A program made the translations under genes and the position numbers. Positions 22,838-23,470 of a stretch of 23,470 nucleotides of DNA are shown here, in pieces. The notes under the pieces are model-generated. The model saw only the letters and a list, made by a program, of their open reading frames with translations, had not been told where the DNA came from and searched no databases. This stretch comes from Sphingomonas sp. (GTDB lineage Bacteria > Pseudomonadota > Alphaproteobacteria > Sphingomonadales > Sphingomonadaceae), in the NCBI GenBank assembly GCA_025935515.1, contig JAICVC010000012.1, forward strand, positions 1 through 23,470, in the 5' to 3' direction. The first letter of the stretch is position 1, and every line of letters starts with the position of its first letter.

Positions 22838-23470
22838 CTAGGCCTTGCCGACCACGCTCTCGGGCAGATCCTGGCCGAACACGCGCTGGTAATATTCAGC
22901 GATCAGCGGCCGCTCGGATTCGTCGCACTTGTTGAGGAAGCTCACACGGAAGGCATAGCCGACGTCGTTGAAGATGTGTGCATTCTGCGCCCAGCTGATG
23001 ACGGTCCGCGGGCTCATCACGGTGGAGATGTCGCCGTTGATGAAGCCTTGGCGCGAGAGGTCGGCGACCTTGATCATCTTGTCGACGATCTCCTTGCCCC
23101 CGGGATCGTCATATTCGCCCGACTTCGCGAGGACGATCTGGGCCTCGACCGCGGCCGGCAGGTAATTGAGGGTGGTGACGATGTTCCAGCGGTCCATCTG
23201 GCCCTGGTTGATCGCCTGGGTGCCGTGGTAGAGCCCGCTGGTGTCGCCCAGCCCGACGGTGTTGGCGGTCGAGAACAGGCGGAACCACGGGTTGGGGCGG
23301 ATCACCCGGTTCTGGTCGAGCAGGGTCAGCTTGCCCTCGGTCTCGAGCACGTGCTGGATGACGAACATGACGTCGGGACGGCCAGCGTCATATTCGTCGA
23401 ACACCAGAGCGGTCGGCGTCTGCAGCGCCCAGGGCAGCAGCCCCTCGCGGAATTCGGTGACCTGCTGGCC
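22838..23470 (-). CDS. cobS: cobaltochelatase subunit CobS (5' end outside window)
   Basis: C-terminal 210 residues of the MoxR-like AAA+ subunit that drives cobalt insertion together with CobT. Visible are the pre-Walker B stretch GQQVTEFREGLLPWALQTP, Walker B LVFDEYDAGRPDV, sensor 1 FRLFSTANTVGLGDTSGLYHGTQ, QMDRWNIVTTLNYLP with the arginine-finger region, and the helical lid (MSPRTVISWAQNAHIF, FLNKCDESERPLIAEYYQRVFGQDLPE). The frame is open to the right edge, so the GTG at 23404 is internal (Val before FDEYDAG). Walker A lies outside. In most genomes of this group cobT follows cobS closely; here the metalloprotease gene intervenes. Confidence 0.95.
   Translation of the reverse strand, partial: GQQVTEFREGLLPWALQTPTALVFDEYDAGRPDVMFVIQHVLETEGKLTLLDQNRVIRPNPWFRLFSTANTVGLGDTSGLYHGTQAINQGQMDRWNIVTTLNYLPAAVEAQIVLAKSGEYDDPGGKEIVDKMIKVADLSRQGFINGDISTVMSPRTVISWAQNAHIFNDVGYAFRVSFLNKCDESERPLIAEYYQRVFGQDLPESVVGKA

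Overview
The window is high-GC chromosomal DNA of an alphaproteobacterium. It is most likely Sphingomonadales (Sphingomonas or a close relative), judged from the sphingomonad style of its proteins: a TonB-dependent receptor with a Pro-rich linker and terminal Phe, a DUF2093 protein, xseA and purD divergent, and CobS/CobT. No tRNA, rRNA or CRISPR array was seen.

Layout. 1-2043: the 3' part of clpB, convergent with a small secreted Pro-rich protein. 2142-9529: an accessory block with a TPR aspartyl/asparaginyl beta-hydroxylase, a sulfotransferase-like protein, a Sel1-type/prolyl-4-hydroxylase fusion, a phytanoyl-CoA-dioxygenase-like oxygenase and a large TonB-dependent receptor. Three different 2-oxoglutarate/Fe(II) oxygenases, a putative sulfotransferase and an outer-membrane receptor side by side suggest a shared modification or uptake task; the substrate is unknown. 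9739-17546: tightly packed housekeeping genes: a small secreted protein, DUF2093, xseA, purD, two small membrane proteins, a CorC/CNNM transporter, an OmpA lipoprotein, tadA, a small membrane-anchored protein and rpmB (L28). Several convergent pairs share the four bases of overlapping stop codons, and xseA and purD share bases of their start codons.

17547-19025 is the unusual part. After rpmB comes a run of hairpins ending in a strong terminator, then a threefold degenerate repeat rich in alternating CG, then an iteron-like array of CACCGTAATTCC motifs. Next is a sharply AT-rich cassette on the minus strand: a phospholipase-A2-like protein (CxxHDxC motif) followed 9 bases later by a 54-residue protein with two transmembrane helices. 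I read this as an orphan toxin/immunity pair, probably the displaced tip of a polymorphic toxin.

19026-23470: cobT and the 3' part of cobS (both minus strand) flank a plus-strand serralysin-like metalloprotease with its own terminator, which separates two genes that encode partner subunits of cobaltochelatase.
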